From NCBI GenBank assembly GCA_040384625.1, contig JAZKIW010000042.1, positions 43,944 to 107,943 of the forward strand: 64,000 nt of DNA, given 5' to 3'. Position 1 is the first letter of the stretch. Each line of letters starts with the position of its first letter. The notes under the pieces were generated by a model. It made no database searches and was not told the DNA's origin. It saw only the letters and a list, made by a program, of their open reading frames with translations. Of this stretch, positions 30,240-40,388 are shown piece by piece. Position numbers and translations under genes: made by a program. Source of the stretch: CADEEN01 sp040384625. GTDB taxonomy: Bacteria > Pseudomonadota > Gammaproteobacteria > Burkholderiales > Burkholderiaceae_C.

Positions 30240-31217
30240 TCACGCCGCCACGGCGTTGACCGCCAGATCGGTGTCGCGGCGGGTTTGCTCAGCCTGGGTC
30301 ATCAGCCAGCGCGCGAAGAGAGTGACTTCGGGCCGCACGGCCGCGCCGCGCTGGCACTCGATCAGCCAGTAGGCGAAGGGCGACACGAGGCGATGCGAGG
30401 GCCCGAAAGGCTCGACCAGCTCGCCGCGTTCCAGGGTCTCGGCCACCAGGGGCAGACGGGCCAGCGCCACCCCCTGGCCGGAGAGCGCCGCCTGCACCTG
30501 CTGGTAGGTGAAGTTCAGCAGCAGCCAGCGCGCCGGTTCGAGCTGGGGCACGCCGTGCACGCGCAGCCAATGGCGCCAGGCCAGGTACTCGGCGCTGGGC
30601 CGGTGATCGTCCTCTTCGAGCAGGGTGTGACGCGCCAGGTCCGCGGGCACGGCCAGCGCGGGGGCGAGGCCGCGCGCCGCCTGCTCGGCCAGGCCGCGTC
30701 CAACGGCCGGCGTGACCACCTCGCCGAACAGGCGTGTCGCGCCGGCAGGTGCGGTGTCGGGGTGGCAGTAGCGCAGGGCCAGGTCAACATCCGGATCGTC
30801 GAGGTCGGCCATCATGTCGCTGGCCGAAATGCGGATGTCGATGTCGGGGTGCTGGCGTTCGAACGTGGCCAGTCGCGGCAGCAGCCACAGGGAAGCGAAC
30901 GAGGCGAACGTGGTGATGCTGACGTGCCGCCGCCCGCGCGCACTGCGGATCTGCCGCACCGTGCTGTCCAGGCGGTTCAGCAGCGGCAGCACGCCGCGCA
31001 GCAACTGGGTGCCGGCGCTGGTCAGCTCGACCCGGCGCGTGCCGCGCAGGAACAGGGGCGCGCCGAGCTCGTCCTCCAGGCCCTTGATCTGGCGGCTGAT
31101 GGCCGGCTGGGTCAGGTGCAGCTCTTCCGCCGCGGCCGAGAAGCTGGAGCGGCGCGCCACCGCCTCGAAGGCCCGCAAGGGGCCGACGGCGAGTGCGCGG
31201 TGGGCCGGTCTATTCAT
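30240..31217 (-). CDS. LysR-family transcriptional regulator (GcvA-like), copy 1
   Basis: A 325-aa regulator. The winged helix is at residues 14-70 ('LRAFEAVARRSSFSAAAEELHLTQPAISRQIKGLEDELGAPLF'), followed by the co-inducer domain with 'RRHVSITTFASFASLWLLPRL' and 'DIDIRISASD'. It reads as a close paralogue of the LysR at 39386-40360. It is divergent from a DUF2917 gene, and the 99-bp gap holds a palindrome, so autoregulation and control of DUF2917 are likely. ATG at 31215-31217 was chosen over a TTG two codons upstream. Confidence 0.9.
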   Translation of the reverse strand: MNRPAHRALAVGPLRAFEAVARRSSFSAAAEELHLTQPAISRQIKGLEDELGAPLFLRGTRRVELTSAGTQLLRGVLPLLNRLDSTVRQIRSARGRRHVSITTFASFASLWLLPRLATFERQHPDIDIRISASDMMADLDDPDVDLALRYCHPDTAPAGATRLFGEVVTPAVGRGLAEQAARGLAPALAVPADLARHTLLEEDDHRPSAEYLAWRHWLRVHGVPQLEPARWLLLNFTYQQVQAALSGQGVALARLPLVAETLERGELVEPFGPSHRLVSPFAYWLIECQRGAAVRPEVTLFARWLMTQAEQTRRDTDLAVNAVAA

Positions 31218-31261
31218 GATCAAACCGTATCAATGTCGGCTCCGATTCTCATTCGACATCA

Positions 31262-31274
31262 GCTCAATTTGAGC
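31262..31274. promoter_or_regulatory. Candidate LysR operator between LysR copy 1 and DUF2917
   Basis: GCTCAA-T-TTGAGC is a 13-bp perfect dyad at 31262-31274 centred in the divergent gap. LysR proteins bind T-N11-A dyads; here the flanking 'TCAATTTGAGCCGA' also fits. It is 43 bp from the DUF2917 start codon. The regulator identity is inferred from position. Confidence 0.5.
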
Positions 31275-31316
31275 CGATGATTCATTCACATTCCAAGGGA
31301 TAACCAGGAGTTTGTC

Positions 31317-31721
31317 ATGGAACAGGTATTGATGCGAGATGCGCAACATTGGGTGGCGCCGCAGCCAGCTTGGTTGCTGGCCCGCGATGGCGCGCTGTGG
31401 GTGACCCGTGCGGGTGACCTCGAAGACCATGTGCTGGCCCGCGGCGAGCGCCTGGCCGTGGCCCGCGGCGATGACCTCGTCCTGCAATCGTGGCATCGCG
31501 ACCAGCCTGCCGTCTGGGACTGGCAGCCGCTCGCGGCAGGCGCGGGCTATGGCCTGCGCCGTGAAGTGCCGGCCTGGGCCTGGGCCCGCGCCGCTCGTGC
31601 CTTGCGTGGCGCGGCCGATGGCTTTGCCGCCCTCGCGCGCAGCGCCGCAGCCAGGGCCTGCCGGGCCCAGGGCTGCATCAGTGTCGGCGACTCCATGGCT
31701 TCGGCCGGTACGCTCCAGTAG
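31317..31721 (+). CDS. DUF2917 family protein, copy 1
   Basis: A 134-aa protein with the DUF2917 core: 'WLLARDGALWVTRAGDLEDHVLARGERLAVARGDDLVLQSW'. It is predicted to be a small beta-rich (cupin-like or similar) fold, function unknown. A good RBS (AGGAG) precedes ATG at 31317. The gene is divergent from a LysR gene, and its last 175 bases overlap the convergent tfoX-like gene on the other strand. A paralogue with the same LysR neighbour is at 40477. Confidence 0.75.
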   Translation: MEQVLMRDAQHWVAPQPAWLLARDGALWVTRAGDLEDHVLARGERLAVARGDDLVLQSWHRDQPAVWDWQPLAAGAGYGLRREVPAWAWARAARALRGAADGFAALARSAAARACRAQGCISVGDSMASAGTLQ

Positions 31722-31951
31722 CCCATCGTGCTGCGGCGGCCCTTGGCGTCGTAGACGAAGGGCTCGCAGCCGGCGTCGGCAAAGCCGGCCTGCGAGTGGG
31801 TGTCGACCTTGAGGTACAGGCGTTCACGGGCGATCAACCCGAAGAACAGGTCGTCGCAGTACAGGCCGTGGCCACCGAACATGCGCCGCGCGCGCACCGC
31901 GCCGAGTGGCGCCAGCAACTCGAGGCAGTGGTCGACGAGCTCGTTGCCCAT
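31547..31951 (-). CDS. TfoX/Sxy N-terminal domain protein
   Basis: A 134-aa protein with the TfoX N-terminal domain: 'PLGAVRARRMFGGHGLYCDDLFFGLIARERLYLKVD', 'CEPFVYDAKGRRSTMGYWSVPAEAMESPTLMQPWARQAL'. TfoX-like proteins are linked to competence regulation in some bacteria; this short form has only the N-terminal domain plus a basic C-terminal tail (Ala/Arg/Lys-rich). ATG at 31949-31951 is 22 bp from the divergent 5-formyl-THF cyclo-ligase gene. The 3' end overlaps DUF2917 copy 1 tail-to-tail. Confidence 0.85.
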   Translation of the reverse strand: MGNELVDHCLELLAPLGAVRARRMFGGHGLYCDDLFFGLIARERLYLKVDTHSQAGFADAGCEPFVYDAKGRRSTMGYWSVPAEAMESPTLMQPWARQALAAALRARAAKPSAAPRKARAARAQAQAGTSRRRP

Positions 31952-31973
31952 GCGTGCAGTCTAGGTCGGCACA

Positions 31974-32585
31974 ATGCGCCCCATGACGCCCGACTTCAAC
32001 CTCGAACCCCCGCGCGACAAGAAGCTGCTGCGCCGCCAGTTGCAGGCCGAGCGCCTGGCCCTGCACGACCGCCACCAGCGCGCGATGCATCTGCAGGAGG
32101 TGCTCCGGGTGTGGCTGGTCGGCCGCGACGAGACCGCGATCGGTGCGTACTGGCCGATCAAGGGCGAGTTCGACGCGCTGCCGGCGTTGTTCCGTTGGAC
32201 CGAGGGCGAGGACGTGAAGGGCCGGCACCGCCAGATCGGCCTGCCGGTGATCGACCGCGAGACCAAGCGCCTGCGCTTCCACGTCTGGTACCCAGGCTGC
32301 CCGATGGAGGAAGACGCCTACGGCATCCCGAAGCCCAAGGACACCGACCCATTCGAGCCGCAGCTTTTGCTGGTGCCCTGCGTCGGCTTCGGCCCCAAGG
32401 GCATGCGCCTGGGCTATGGCGGCGGGTTCTACGACCGCACCCTGGCGACGCTCGAGCCGCGACCCTACACCGTCGGCGTCGGCTATTCGCATGGGTTCGT
32501 GCCCTGGCTCGAGGCCGAGCCGCACGACGTGCCGCTGGATGCCGTCCTGACCGAGGACGGGCTGCACTGGCAGCGTGAGGGCTGA
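31974..32585 (+). CDS. 5-formyltetrahydrofolate cyclo-ligase
   Basis: A 203-aa enzyme converting 5-formyl-THF to 5,10-methenyl-THF with ATP. Landmarks are 'DKKLLRRQLQAERL', 'AIGAYWPIKGEFD', and 'KGMRLGYGGGFYDRTLATLEP', the ATP-binding loop. ATG at 31974 is about 9 bp after an AGG-rich sequence; ATG at 31983 is a second choice. Its 3' end converges with metF, three bases apart, and it is divergent from tfoX. With metF, tlyA and ahcY it makes a one-carbon neighbourhood. Confidence 0.92.
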   Translation: MRPMTPDFNLEPPRDKKLLRRQLQAERLALHDRHQRAMHLQEVLRVWLVGRDETAIGAYWPIKGEFDALPALFRWTEGEDVKGRHRQIGLPVIDRETKRLRFHVWYPGCPMEEDAYGIPKPKDTDPFEPQLLLVPCVGFGPKGMRLGYGGGFYDRTLATLEPRPYTVGVGYSHGFVPWLEAEPHDVPLDAVLTEDGLHWQREG

Positions 32586-32588
32586 GGC

Positions 32589-33428
32589 TCAGGCCGGGCG
32601 CAGGCGCCGGCACAGCTCGACCGTCAGCGCCGACTGGTTCATCGTGTAGAAGTGAATCCCCGGCGCGCCGCCGGCGACCAACTTCTCGCACAGTGCGGCG
32701 ATCACATCCAGGCCGAAGGCGCGGATCGATGCCGCGTCGTCGAGGAAGCCCTCCATCTTCAGTGCCACCCAGCGCGGGATCTCGATGCCGTCGCGAGCTG
32801 CAAACTGGGCGATGCGGGCGTAGTTGTGGAAGGGCATGATCCCCGGCACGACGGGCACGGTGGCGCCGAGTCTCTGCGTCTGTTCGACGAAGTGGAAGTA
32901 GGCGTCGGCGTTGAAGAAGAACTGGGTGATCGCGCCGCTGGCCCCGGCGCGGACCTTGTCGACATAGTGCTGCAGGTCGCGCGCGGCGTAGCGCTGGTTC
33001 GGGTGGTATTCGGGATAGGCCGCAACCTCGATCGCCCAGTCTTCGCCTTGGGTCTCGCGGATGAAGGCCACCAGTTCGGCGGCATAGCGAAACTCACCGC
33101 CGACCGCCGTGCCGCTGGGCAGGTCGCCGCGCAGCGCGACGAGGCGCCGGATGTTCTGCGTGCGGTAGCTGGCCAGAGTGGCAGCGATGCCTTCGCGCGT
33201 CGAACCGACGCAGGACAGGTGTGGCGCGGCCTCGAAGCCGGCGCCGGCGATGGCCTGCACGGTCTTTAAGGTCTTGTCGCGCGTCGAGCCACCGGCGCCA
33301 TAGGTGACGCTGAAGAAGTCGGGTTCCAGTACGCCGAGCGCCGGCACGACGTCGTCGATCAGCTTGGCGTCGCCGATGGGGGTGTTGGGCGGGAAGAACT
33401 CGAAGCTGATCGGTACGGATTTGGTCAT
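32589..33428 (-). CDS. metF: 5,10-methylenetetrahydrofolate reductase MetF
   Basis: A 279-aa FAD enzyme giving 5-methyl-THF for methionine synthesis. Features: 'ISFEFFPPNTP' at the N-terminus, 'FFSVTYGAGGSTRDKTL', 'LVALRGDLPSG', 'QFFFNADAYFHFVE', 'PGIMPFHN' and 'GIHFYTMNQSALTVEL' at the end. Length is normal. ATG at 33426-33428 overlaps the tlyA stop (ATGA). It is the third gene after the SAH riboswitch, so it should respond to S-adenosylhomocysteine with ahcY. Confidence 0.96.
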   Translation of the reverse strand: MTKSVPISFEFFPPNTPIGDAKLIDDVVPALGVLEPDFFSVTYGAGGSTRDKTLKTVQAIAGAGFEAAPHLSCVGSTREGIAATLASYRTQNIRRLVALRGDLPSGTAVGGEFRYAAELVAFIRETQGEDWAIEVAAYPEYHPNQRYAARDLQHYVDKVRAGASGAITQFFFNADAYFHFVEQTQRLGATVPVVPGIMPFHNYARIAQFAARDGIEIPRWVALKMEGFLDDAASIRAFGLDVIAALCEKLVAGGAPGIHFYTMNQSALTVELCRRLRPA

Positions 33429-34162
33429 GGCTTGCAGGCCCATAGAAAGTGTTCGCGATTGCCATCGCCGCCGCAGACAGTGCTCTCGAGGTAGTCACGC
33501 AGGGTCAAGCCCGCTCCGGCACAGGCCGCGCGCAAGCGCGCTTCGACCTGCGCATGCGCGGCGGGCGACGTGACGAGCCCCCCCTTGCCGATGTCGGCGG
33601 GCTGCAACTCGAATTGCGGCTTCACGAGCAGCAACAGGTCGCGTGCGGCCAGCGGCAGGAGTGCGGGCAGGACGAGGGTCAAAGAGATGAACGACAGGTC
33701 GGCGACGATGAGCTCGAAGGTCTGCCGCGGCAACAGCGATGCGTCCAACTGCCGCGCATTGATCCCTTCAAGCGCTGTCACACGCGGATCGTCGCGCAGT
33801 TTCGGATGCAACTGGCCATGCCCGACATCGACGCCCACCACCGAGGCGGCGCCGCGCGCCAGTAGCACTTCGGTGAAGCCGCCGGTGCTCTGGCCGACGT
33901 CGAGGCAATGGCTGCCTGCAACCTCGATCGCGGTGTACGCCAGCGCGGCATCGAGCTTGAGTCCGGCCCGCGACACCCAGCGCAACTCCGCATCGTCGGT
34001 GACCTCGATCTCGCAAGACTGTGGCAGGTCTTCGCCTGCCTTGCGGGGCAGCGACCAGCCGCCTGTGCCGAGCCAGCGCACGGCGCCATGCGCGATCAGG
34101 CGCTGGGCCGCCGAGCGTGTCGGCGCGAGGCCGCGTTGCACGAGCAGCTGATCCGCTCGCAT
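33425..34162 (-). CDS. TlyA family rRNA 2'-O-methyltransferase
   Basis: A 245-aa protein with an N-terminal S4 RNA-binding domain ('MRADQLLVQRGLAPTRSAAQRLI') and a FtsJ-like methyltransferase domain: 'SRAGLKLDAAL', 'CLDVGQSTGGFTEVLLARGA', 'DLSFISLTLVLP', 'LLLVKPQFEL'. TlyA homologues methylate 16S and 23S rRNA cytidines in actinobacteria; the target here is unproven. The motif reads 'DVGQSTGGFT' where many relatives have 'DVGASTGGFT'. ATG at 34160-34162 is 7 bp after the ahcY stop; co-transcription with ahcY fits since the enzyme makes SAH. Confidence 0.88.
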   Translation of the reverse strand: MRADQLLVQRGLAPTRSAAQRLIAHGAVRWLGTGGWSLPRKAGEDLPQSCEIEVTDDAELRWVSRAGLKLDAALAYTAIEVAGSHCLDVGQSTGGFTEVLLARGAASVVGVDVGHGQLHPKLRDDPRVTALEGINARQLDASLLPRQTFELIVADLSFISLTLVLPALLPLAARDLLLLVKPQFELQPADIGKGGLVTSPAAHAQVEARLRAACAGAGLTLRDYLESTVCGGDGNREHFLWACKP

Positions 34163-34169
34163 CTCGGGC

Positions 34170-35600
<1,431 letters not shown>

Positions 35601-35652
35601 CTCGGGCTCCAAACGGTGAGGAACCTGCGCGCCGACACGGGGGACATTCAGT

Positions 35653-35745
35653 GCTCACCCACGATGACGGTCGTGCAGGTGAGCGCGGTTGCAATGAGGA
35701 CCTTCCGAGCCTGGCCCTGGATCAGGGTTGCAACGCTCCTCGGAA
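35653..35745 (-). promoter_or_regulatory. SAH riboswitch upstream of ahcY
   Basis: On the minus strand the leader begins TCCGAGGAGCGTTGCAACC and continues to CAGGCTCGG and CGCTCACC, the layout of the S-adenosylhomocysteine riboswitch. P1 pairs CCGAG (35743-35739) with CTCGG (35709-35705). GAGCG (35738-35734) pairs with CGCTC (35685-35681). A second stem, GCTCACC (35684-35678) with GGTGAGC (35659-35653), uses the same CGCTC region and could be the expression platform. SAH binding is expected to switch ahcY on. Confidence 0.9.
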
Positions 35746-35754
35746 AGTGGCTCG

Positions 35755-35760
35755 ATTGTA
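35755..35760 (-). promoter_or_regulatory. Candidate sigma-70 -10 element for the ahcY operon
   Basis: TACAAT on the minus strand (35760-35755) is a near-consensus -10. With a start 6-8 bp further on (about 35748) the RNA would begin just before the riboswitch 5' stem. A matching -35 is weak, so the assignment rests on position. Confidence 0.45.
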
Positions 35761-35820
35761 GCGGCTGGCGGCGATTGCCGGGACTTGCGTGCCGTGAACG
35801 ACTGCTCGTGCGCTGCAGCC

Positions 35821-38800
35821 TCAGACAGACGTGCCCAGCCAGCGGCTCAGCAGCGCATACAGGCGCCGCGGCTCGACCGGCTTGGCGATGTAGTCGTTCA
35901 TGCCCGCGGCCAGGCACTCGGCGCGGTCTTCGCCGAACGCGTTGGCCGTCATCGCGACGATCGGCACAGCCTGGCCCTCGGACGTGGCGCGCAGGGCGCG
36001 CGTCGCTTCCAGACCATCCATCACGGGCATCTGCATGTCCATCAGGATCAGGTCGTAGCGCTGGGCGCGCACCATGCGCAGTGCATCGAGCCCGTCGTGG
36101 GCCAGGTCGACGACCAGCCCGGCCTCGCCCAGCAGAGCCTGGGCCACCATGCGGTTCACCGCGTTGTCCTCGGCCAGCAGCACCCGTGCACCACCATGGC
36201 TGGCGCGCAGGGCCTGGGCCGTCACTTCTATGGGCGCGGGCGACGTCGGCGCCGGCGCGGCGCCTCCGAACAGGTTGTCCAGGGCGGTCGCCAGTGCGCT
36301 GGCGGTCAGGGGTTTGCCGAGCACCACAATCGCCCCGGCGTCGCCGGCCCGCGCGTGCCAGGCGACTTCGTCGCGCGCCAGCAGCAAGGCCGGTGCGGGC
36401 CGTCCCAGGACCTGCCGCAACGTTGTGACGCCGGCCATGCCGGCGTGCCCCGGCAGTTCGGCGTCGATCAGCAACAGGTCGGGCGTGGGCCCGCGCGCGG
36501 CGCCGTCGATCGCTTCGCCGATCGTGCTGCTCGCCACGCAATCCAGTCCCAGCGCCTGCAACAGGGCCGACGCGGCCCGGCAGCTGGCATCCTCATGTTC
36601 CACCAGCCACACGCTGCGCCCGGCCCAGTCCGGCCGCGGCGCGGGTAGCAGCGCTGGTGCGGCGACGTTCAGCCAGGCGCTGAACCAGAAGCGGCTGCCC
36701 TTGCCGGCTTCGCTCGAGAGGCCGACGTCGCCGCCCATCAAACCGGCCAGGCGGCGCGTGATGGCCAGGCCCAGCCCAGTACCGCCGAAGCGGCGGCTGG
36801 TCGAACTGTCGGCCTGCGAAAAGGCTTTGAAGAGCAACGCCTGTTTGTCGGCCTCGATGCCGATTCCGGTGTCCTCAACTTCGAAGCACAGGTGTACCCG
36901 CCCCTCGTTGGCGCCCAGCGCGCTGCAATGCAAGGTGACGACGCCGTGTTCGGTGAACTTCACGGCATTGCTGAGCAGGTTGACGATCGCCTGCGACAGG
37001 CGCGTGGGGTCACCACGCAAGGCGTCAGGCAGGGCCTGGCGTCGGATCACGAGTTCGATGTTGCGGGCCTGCGCGCGCTCGGCCACCAGAGCGAAGCTGC
37101 GCCGCAGCACATCGTCGAGCGAAAAGGGCGCGTCCTCGAGAACCAGCCGGCCGGACTCGATCTTGCTGAGGTCGAGGATGTCGTCGATGACCTGCAGCAG
37201 GTGGCCGGCGGCTTCGTCGATGCCGCGCAGGCGCTGGGCCTGGGTCGGTCGCGGTTCGTCGCCCGCGAGCAGGTGCGTCAGGCCGAGGATGGCGTTCAAC
37301 GGTGTGCGAATCTCGTGGCTCATGTTGGCCAGGAAGACGCTCTTGGCCACGTTAGCCGCTTGCGCCTGGTCGCGCGCGCTGGCCAGCTCGGCGCTGAACG
37401 CCTGCTGGCGCCGCTCTGCCTGCTTCATCGGTGTGATGTCGGTGGCCAGCACGAAGATGCCGCGCACCGCGCCCACCGGACCGTCAGGGATGTAGTGGAC
37501 CCAGGTGGTGGCGGCACTGCCATCGGGGCGCACCTCGTCGCGCTCGAAGCGCTGGGTCTCTCCGGCCAGCGCGCGCGCCAGTTGCTCGGCACGCAGCGCC
37601 ACGAAGTCGGCGTCGAAGATCTCCTGCGCGGTGCGGCCGATCAGCTCGTCGCGCCGCCGCCCGTACCAGCTGCAGTAGTAATCGTTGACGTAGCGGCAGC
37701 GCAGGTCGCGATCCCAGTAGGCGACGCGGCCGGGCACACGCTGGGTCACGAGCCGGTTCAGCGTCTCGGCGTCGGCCGGGCCTTGGGTGTCGGCCGGGCT
37801 GCTGCGAACCTGGATCAGGTCTTCGATGTGCTGGCGGTGCTGGTCGAGTTCGGCTTCGATGTGACGGCGCTCGCTGACGTCGCGCGCGATGCCGTAGATG
37901 CCGACGATGTGCCCGGCCTCGTCGCGCAGCGGCCCGCGTACCACCTGCATCGCGCGCTCGCCCTGCGCTGGCCCGACCTGCTCTTCGAAGTCCATCGGCC
38001 GACCGCTCTGCACCACCTGAGCGTCGTTGGCCTCATAGACCGCGGCATTTCGCGCGTCGTGCAGGTCGCGGTCGCGCTGCCCGATCACCCGCTCGGCGCG
38101 CAAGCCGCTCGCGGCGCAGGCGGCCGGGTTGAACAGCAGGTAGCGGCCTTCGAGGTCCTTGGCGAAGATTGCATCGCGGCTGCTGTTGGCGATGCCCTCG
38201 ATCATCGACAAGGCGCGCAGCCTGCGGGCCTGCTGATGCCGATGCGTGGCGGCCCGGCGCAAGGCCCGATGCTGGCGCACAACATTGCCGGCCACGCCGA
38301 CCAGGACCAGGGACAGCAGGGCGGCTAGCGCGACCCAGGTCGCGGTGCCCCAGACCGGGCCCATCACGTCGGCGCGATCGATGCGCGACACCAACCACCA
38401 GGGCGTGCCCGGCACCGCGCGCACCACGCCGAAGGCCGGGCGGCCCTGGAAGTCCTCCGCGAAGATCGCCTTGCCGGCGGGCGCCTCGCCGCGAATCACC
38501 ATGCCTGCCAGCAGACCGGGGCGCGCGAGCGGCACGGGCCGGCGGTCGTTCGCGCCGACCAGATCGTCTCCGCGGCGGCGCACCAGCTGGGTCTGGATCA
38601 CCGCATCGGAGTCGGGCCAGTTGCGCAGCATCGACAGCAGCGCCTGCTCCGGATCGATGCGCACCACGACCAGGCCGCGCGTACCGGTCGCCACAGCCGT
38701 GAACGGGACGACGAAGTCGATCCGCAGCGGCGGCGTGCCTGTCTCGTCGCGGTAGATGTCGGTCATGGCCACCGCGCCGCTGGCCAGCGCGCGCGCTGTC

Positions 38801-39276
38801 GCGGCGCGCAAGGGCGACGGCGCGATCGACGCGGCGCCATCCTGCAGCGCCACGGGCTGCCCAGCCAGGTCGAGCAGGAGCACGTCGGAAAAGCCGTGGC
38901 CCTTGGCATATTCCTGGGTGCGCTCGCGCAGCTTGTCGCGCGCCGAGATGTCACCCTGCTCCAGCAACTGCTGCAACAGCTGCGGCCACAGCGGCGTGCG
39001 TCCAAGGAAGCGGAACTGGGCCTCGCGCGCGGCCACCCAGTCGCCCACCGACTGCGCGCGCAGCGCGGCCACCGCCTCGAGGCGCGCGCTCTCCAGTTCG
39101 ATCCGGCGCTCTCGACTCTGCCAGATCAGGGCCGCCGCCACGGCGATGATCAGGCAGGCGGCGCTGGCCAGATGCGGCCACAAGGCACGCCACGAAGGAT
39201 CCCGATCGGGCAAGCCGAAGGGGCCTTCGGCGAGCGTCCCTTGCCCCGTAGCCGCCATTCGACGCCTGACGCTCAT
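35821..39276 (-). CDS. Hybrid sensor histidine kinase with two PAS and two receiver domains
   Basis: A 1151-aa membrane sensor. TM1 (about 33-52) and TM2 (about 309-333) flank a 250-residue extracytoplasmic domain (double-Cache-like, with 'FAEDFQGRPAFGVVRAVPGTPWWLVSRID'). Then PAS1 (about 357-475), PAS2 (about 505-620), HisKA with H654 ('NMSHEIRTPLNAIL'), HATPase ('NLLSNAVKFTEHG', 'DTGIGIEAD', 'GGTGLGLAI'), a first receiver with 'DLLLIDAELPGHA' and a second with 'DLILMDMQMPVMDGLEATR'. The signal is unknown; a soluble or separate response regulator may take over from the second receiver. No regulator gene is adjacent. Start ATG at 39274-39276. Confidence 0.92.
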   Translation of the reverse strand: MSVRRRMAATGQGTLAEGPFGLPDRDPSWRALWPHLASAACLIIAVAAALIWQSRERRIELESARLEAVAALRAQSVGDWVAAREAQFRFLGRTPLWPQLLQQLLEQGDISARDKLRERTQEYAKGHGFSDVLLLDLAGQPVALQDGAASIAPSPLRAATARALASGAVAMTDIYRDETGTPPLRIDFVVPFTAVATGTRGLVVVRIDPEQALLSMLRNWPDSDAVIQTQLVRRRGDDLVGANDRRPVPLARPGLLAGMVIRGEAPAGKAIFAEDFQGRPAFGVVRAVPGTPWWLVSRIDRADVMGPVWGTATWVALAALLSLVLVGVAGNVVRQHRALRRAATHRHQQARRLRALSMIEGIANSSRDAIFAKDLEGRYLLFNPAACAASGLRAERVIGQRDRDLHDARNAAVYEANDAQVVQSGRPMDFEEQVGPAQGERAMQVVRGPLRDEAGHIVGIYGIARDVSERRHIEAELDQHRQHIEDLIQVRSSPADTQGPADAETLNRLVTQRVPGRVAYWDRDLRCRYVNDYYCSWYGRRRDELIGRTAQEIFDADFVALRAEQLARALAGETQRFERDEVRPDGSAATTWVHYIPDGPVGAVRGIFVLATDITPMKQAERRQQAFSAELASARDQAQAANVAKSVFLANMSHEIRTPLNAILGLTHLLAGDEPRPTQAQRLRGIDEAAGHLLQVIDDILDLSKIESGRLVLEDAPFSLDDVLRRSFALVAERAQARNIELVIRRQALPDALRGDPTRLSQAIVNLLSNAVKFTEHGVVTLHCSALGANEGRVHLCFEVEDTGIGIEADKQALLFKAFSQADSSTSRRFGGTGLGLAITRRLAGLMGGDVGLSSEAGKGSRFWFSAWLNVAAPALLPAPRPDWAGRSVWLVEHEDASCRAASALLQALGLDCVASSTIGEAIDGAARGPTPDLLLIDAELPGHAGMAGVTTLRQVLGRPAPALLLARDEVAWHARAGDAGAIVVLGKPLTASALATALDNLFGGAAPAPTSPAPIEVTAQALRASHGGARVLLAEDNAVNRMVAQALLGEAGLVVDLAHDGLDALRMVRAQRYDLILMDMQMPVMDGLEATRALRATSEGQAVPIVAMTANAFGEDRAECLAAGMNDYIAKPVEPRRLYALLSRWLGTSV

Positions 39277-39385
39277 GCGGTGGGGCGGTCAGCCACCGAG
39301 CCGTGCGTCGGTCATGCGGAAGGCGTGCATGGCGCCATGATGCCCGATCTGCCTGGTGTTCGCCAATGCATCCGCCTTCACTGCG

Positions 39386-40360
39386 TCAACCTTCATGCAC
39401 GGGCCCGCGCGCGAACTCATCGCCCAGCCAGCGCACGAAGGCGGCCACTTCCGGCGCCGCAGCCCGGTCGGGGCGCACGACCAGGTAGTAGCGGTAGCCG
39501 GTGGGCAGGGTCATGGCAGGAAAGGGCGTGACCAGCTGACCCGCGGCCACCGCGTCGGCCAGCATCGGTGTCAGGCCCATCACCACGCCCTGGCCGCGCA
39601 CGGCCGCTTGCACCGCCTGGTCGACGAAGCCGAAGATCAGCCTGCCGCCGGCCATCGCGTGCGGCGACACGCCGCAGCTCTCGAGCCAGCGCGCCCAGCC
39701 GCCGCCGCGCCAGGCCTGCCAGCGGTCATCCATCTCGATCAAGGGCAGGCGCAGCAGGTCGGCGGGCTCGCGCAGCGTCACCCCGGCGGAAGCCAGCAAC
39801 TGCGGGCTCAGCGCCGGGGTGGCGAATTCCTCGCACAGCAACGTGGCCCTGTCGGACTCGCCAATGCGCTCGGGCGGACAGCGGCGCAACGCAAGGTCGA
39901 TGCCTTCTGAGGCGAGATCGACGACCCGGTCACTGGCATCGACGCGGATCTCGATTTCCGGGTGCTGGCGTTGGAACACGGCCAGGCGCGGCCCCAGCCA
40001 CAAGGATGCAAAGGACGCATACGTCGTCACGGCCACGCGCGGGGGCTGGTCCAGGCCGCGGATCTCGTCCACGCAGCGGTCGATACCCGCCAGCGCCTGC
40101 GCCACGACGCCGTGCAGGCGCCGGCCATCCGGCGTCAGTGCCAAGGCGCGCGTCTTGCGCACGAACAAGGGCTTGCCGATCTGGCTCTCCAGCGTCGCGA
40201 TCTGGCGGCTGATCGACGACTGCGTCAGCGCCAGTTCGTCCGCGGCGAGAGTGAACGAGAGTTGGCGCGCTGACGCCTCAAAACCGCGCAGCGCGGCAAG
40301 CTGGATCGGCCGGCGGCGGCGCGAACGGCCGGGCTTGGCGGCGGCGGGTCGAGGGCTCAT
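39386..40360 (-). CDS. LysR-family transcriptional regulator, copy 2
   Basis: A 324-aa LysR protein closely similar to the one at 30240-31217 ('TTYASFASLWLGPRLAVFQRQHPEIEIRVDASDRVVDLASEGIDLALRR'). HTH about residues 20-80 ('LRGFEASARQLSFTLAADELALTQSSISRQI'). It has an Arg-rich N-terminal extension ('SRRRRPIQL'). ATG at 40358-40360. It is divergent from DUF2917 copy 2, as copy 1 is from DUF2917 copy 1. A T-N11-A-type dyad is in the gap. Confidence 0.9.
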   Translation of the reverse strand: MSPRPAAAKPGRSRRRRPIQLAALRGFEASARQLSFTLAADELALTQSSISRQIATLESQIGKPLFVRKTRALALTPDGRRLHGVVAQALAGIDRCVDEIRGLDQPPRVAVTTYASFASLWLGPRLAVFQRQHPEIEIRVDASDRVVDLASEGIDLALRRCPPERIGESDRATLLCEEFATPALSPQLLASAGVTLREPADLLRLPLIEMDDRWQAWRGGGWARWLESCGVSPHAMAGGRLIFGFVDQAVQAAVRGQGVVMGLTPMLADAVAAGQLVTPFPAMTLPTGYRYYLVVRPDRAAAPEVAAFVRWLGDEFARGPVHEG

Positions 40361-40373
40361 GCCGACACCATAC

Positions 40374-40388
40374 ATGCGATTTACGCAT
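40374..40388. promoter_or_regulatory. Candidate LysR operator between LysR copy 2 and DUF2917 copy 2
   Basis: ATGCG (40374-40378), spacer ATTTA, CGCAT (40384-40388) is a perfect dyad. The inner TGCGATTTACGCA satisfies T-N11-A. It lies 14 bp upstream of the LysR start and about 90 bp from the DUF2917 start, suited to autoregulation. Inferred. Confidence 0.5.
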
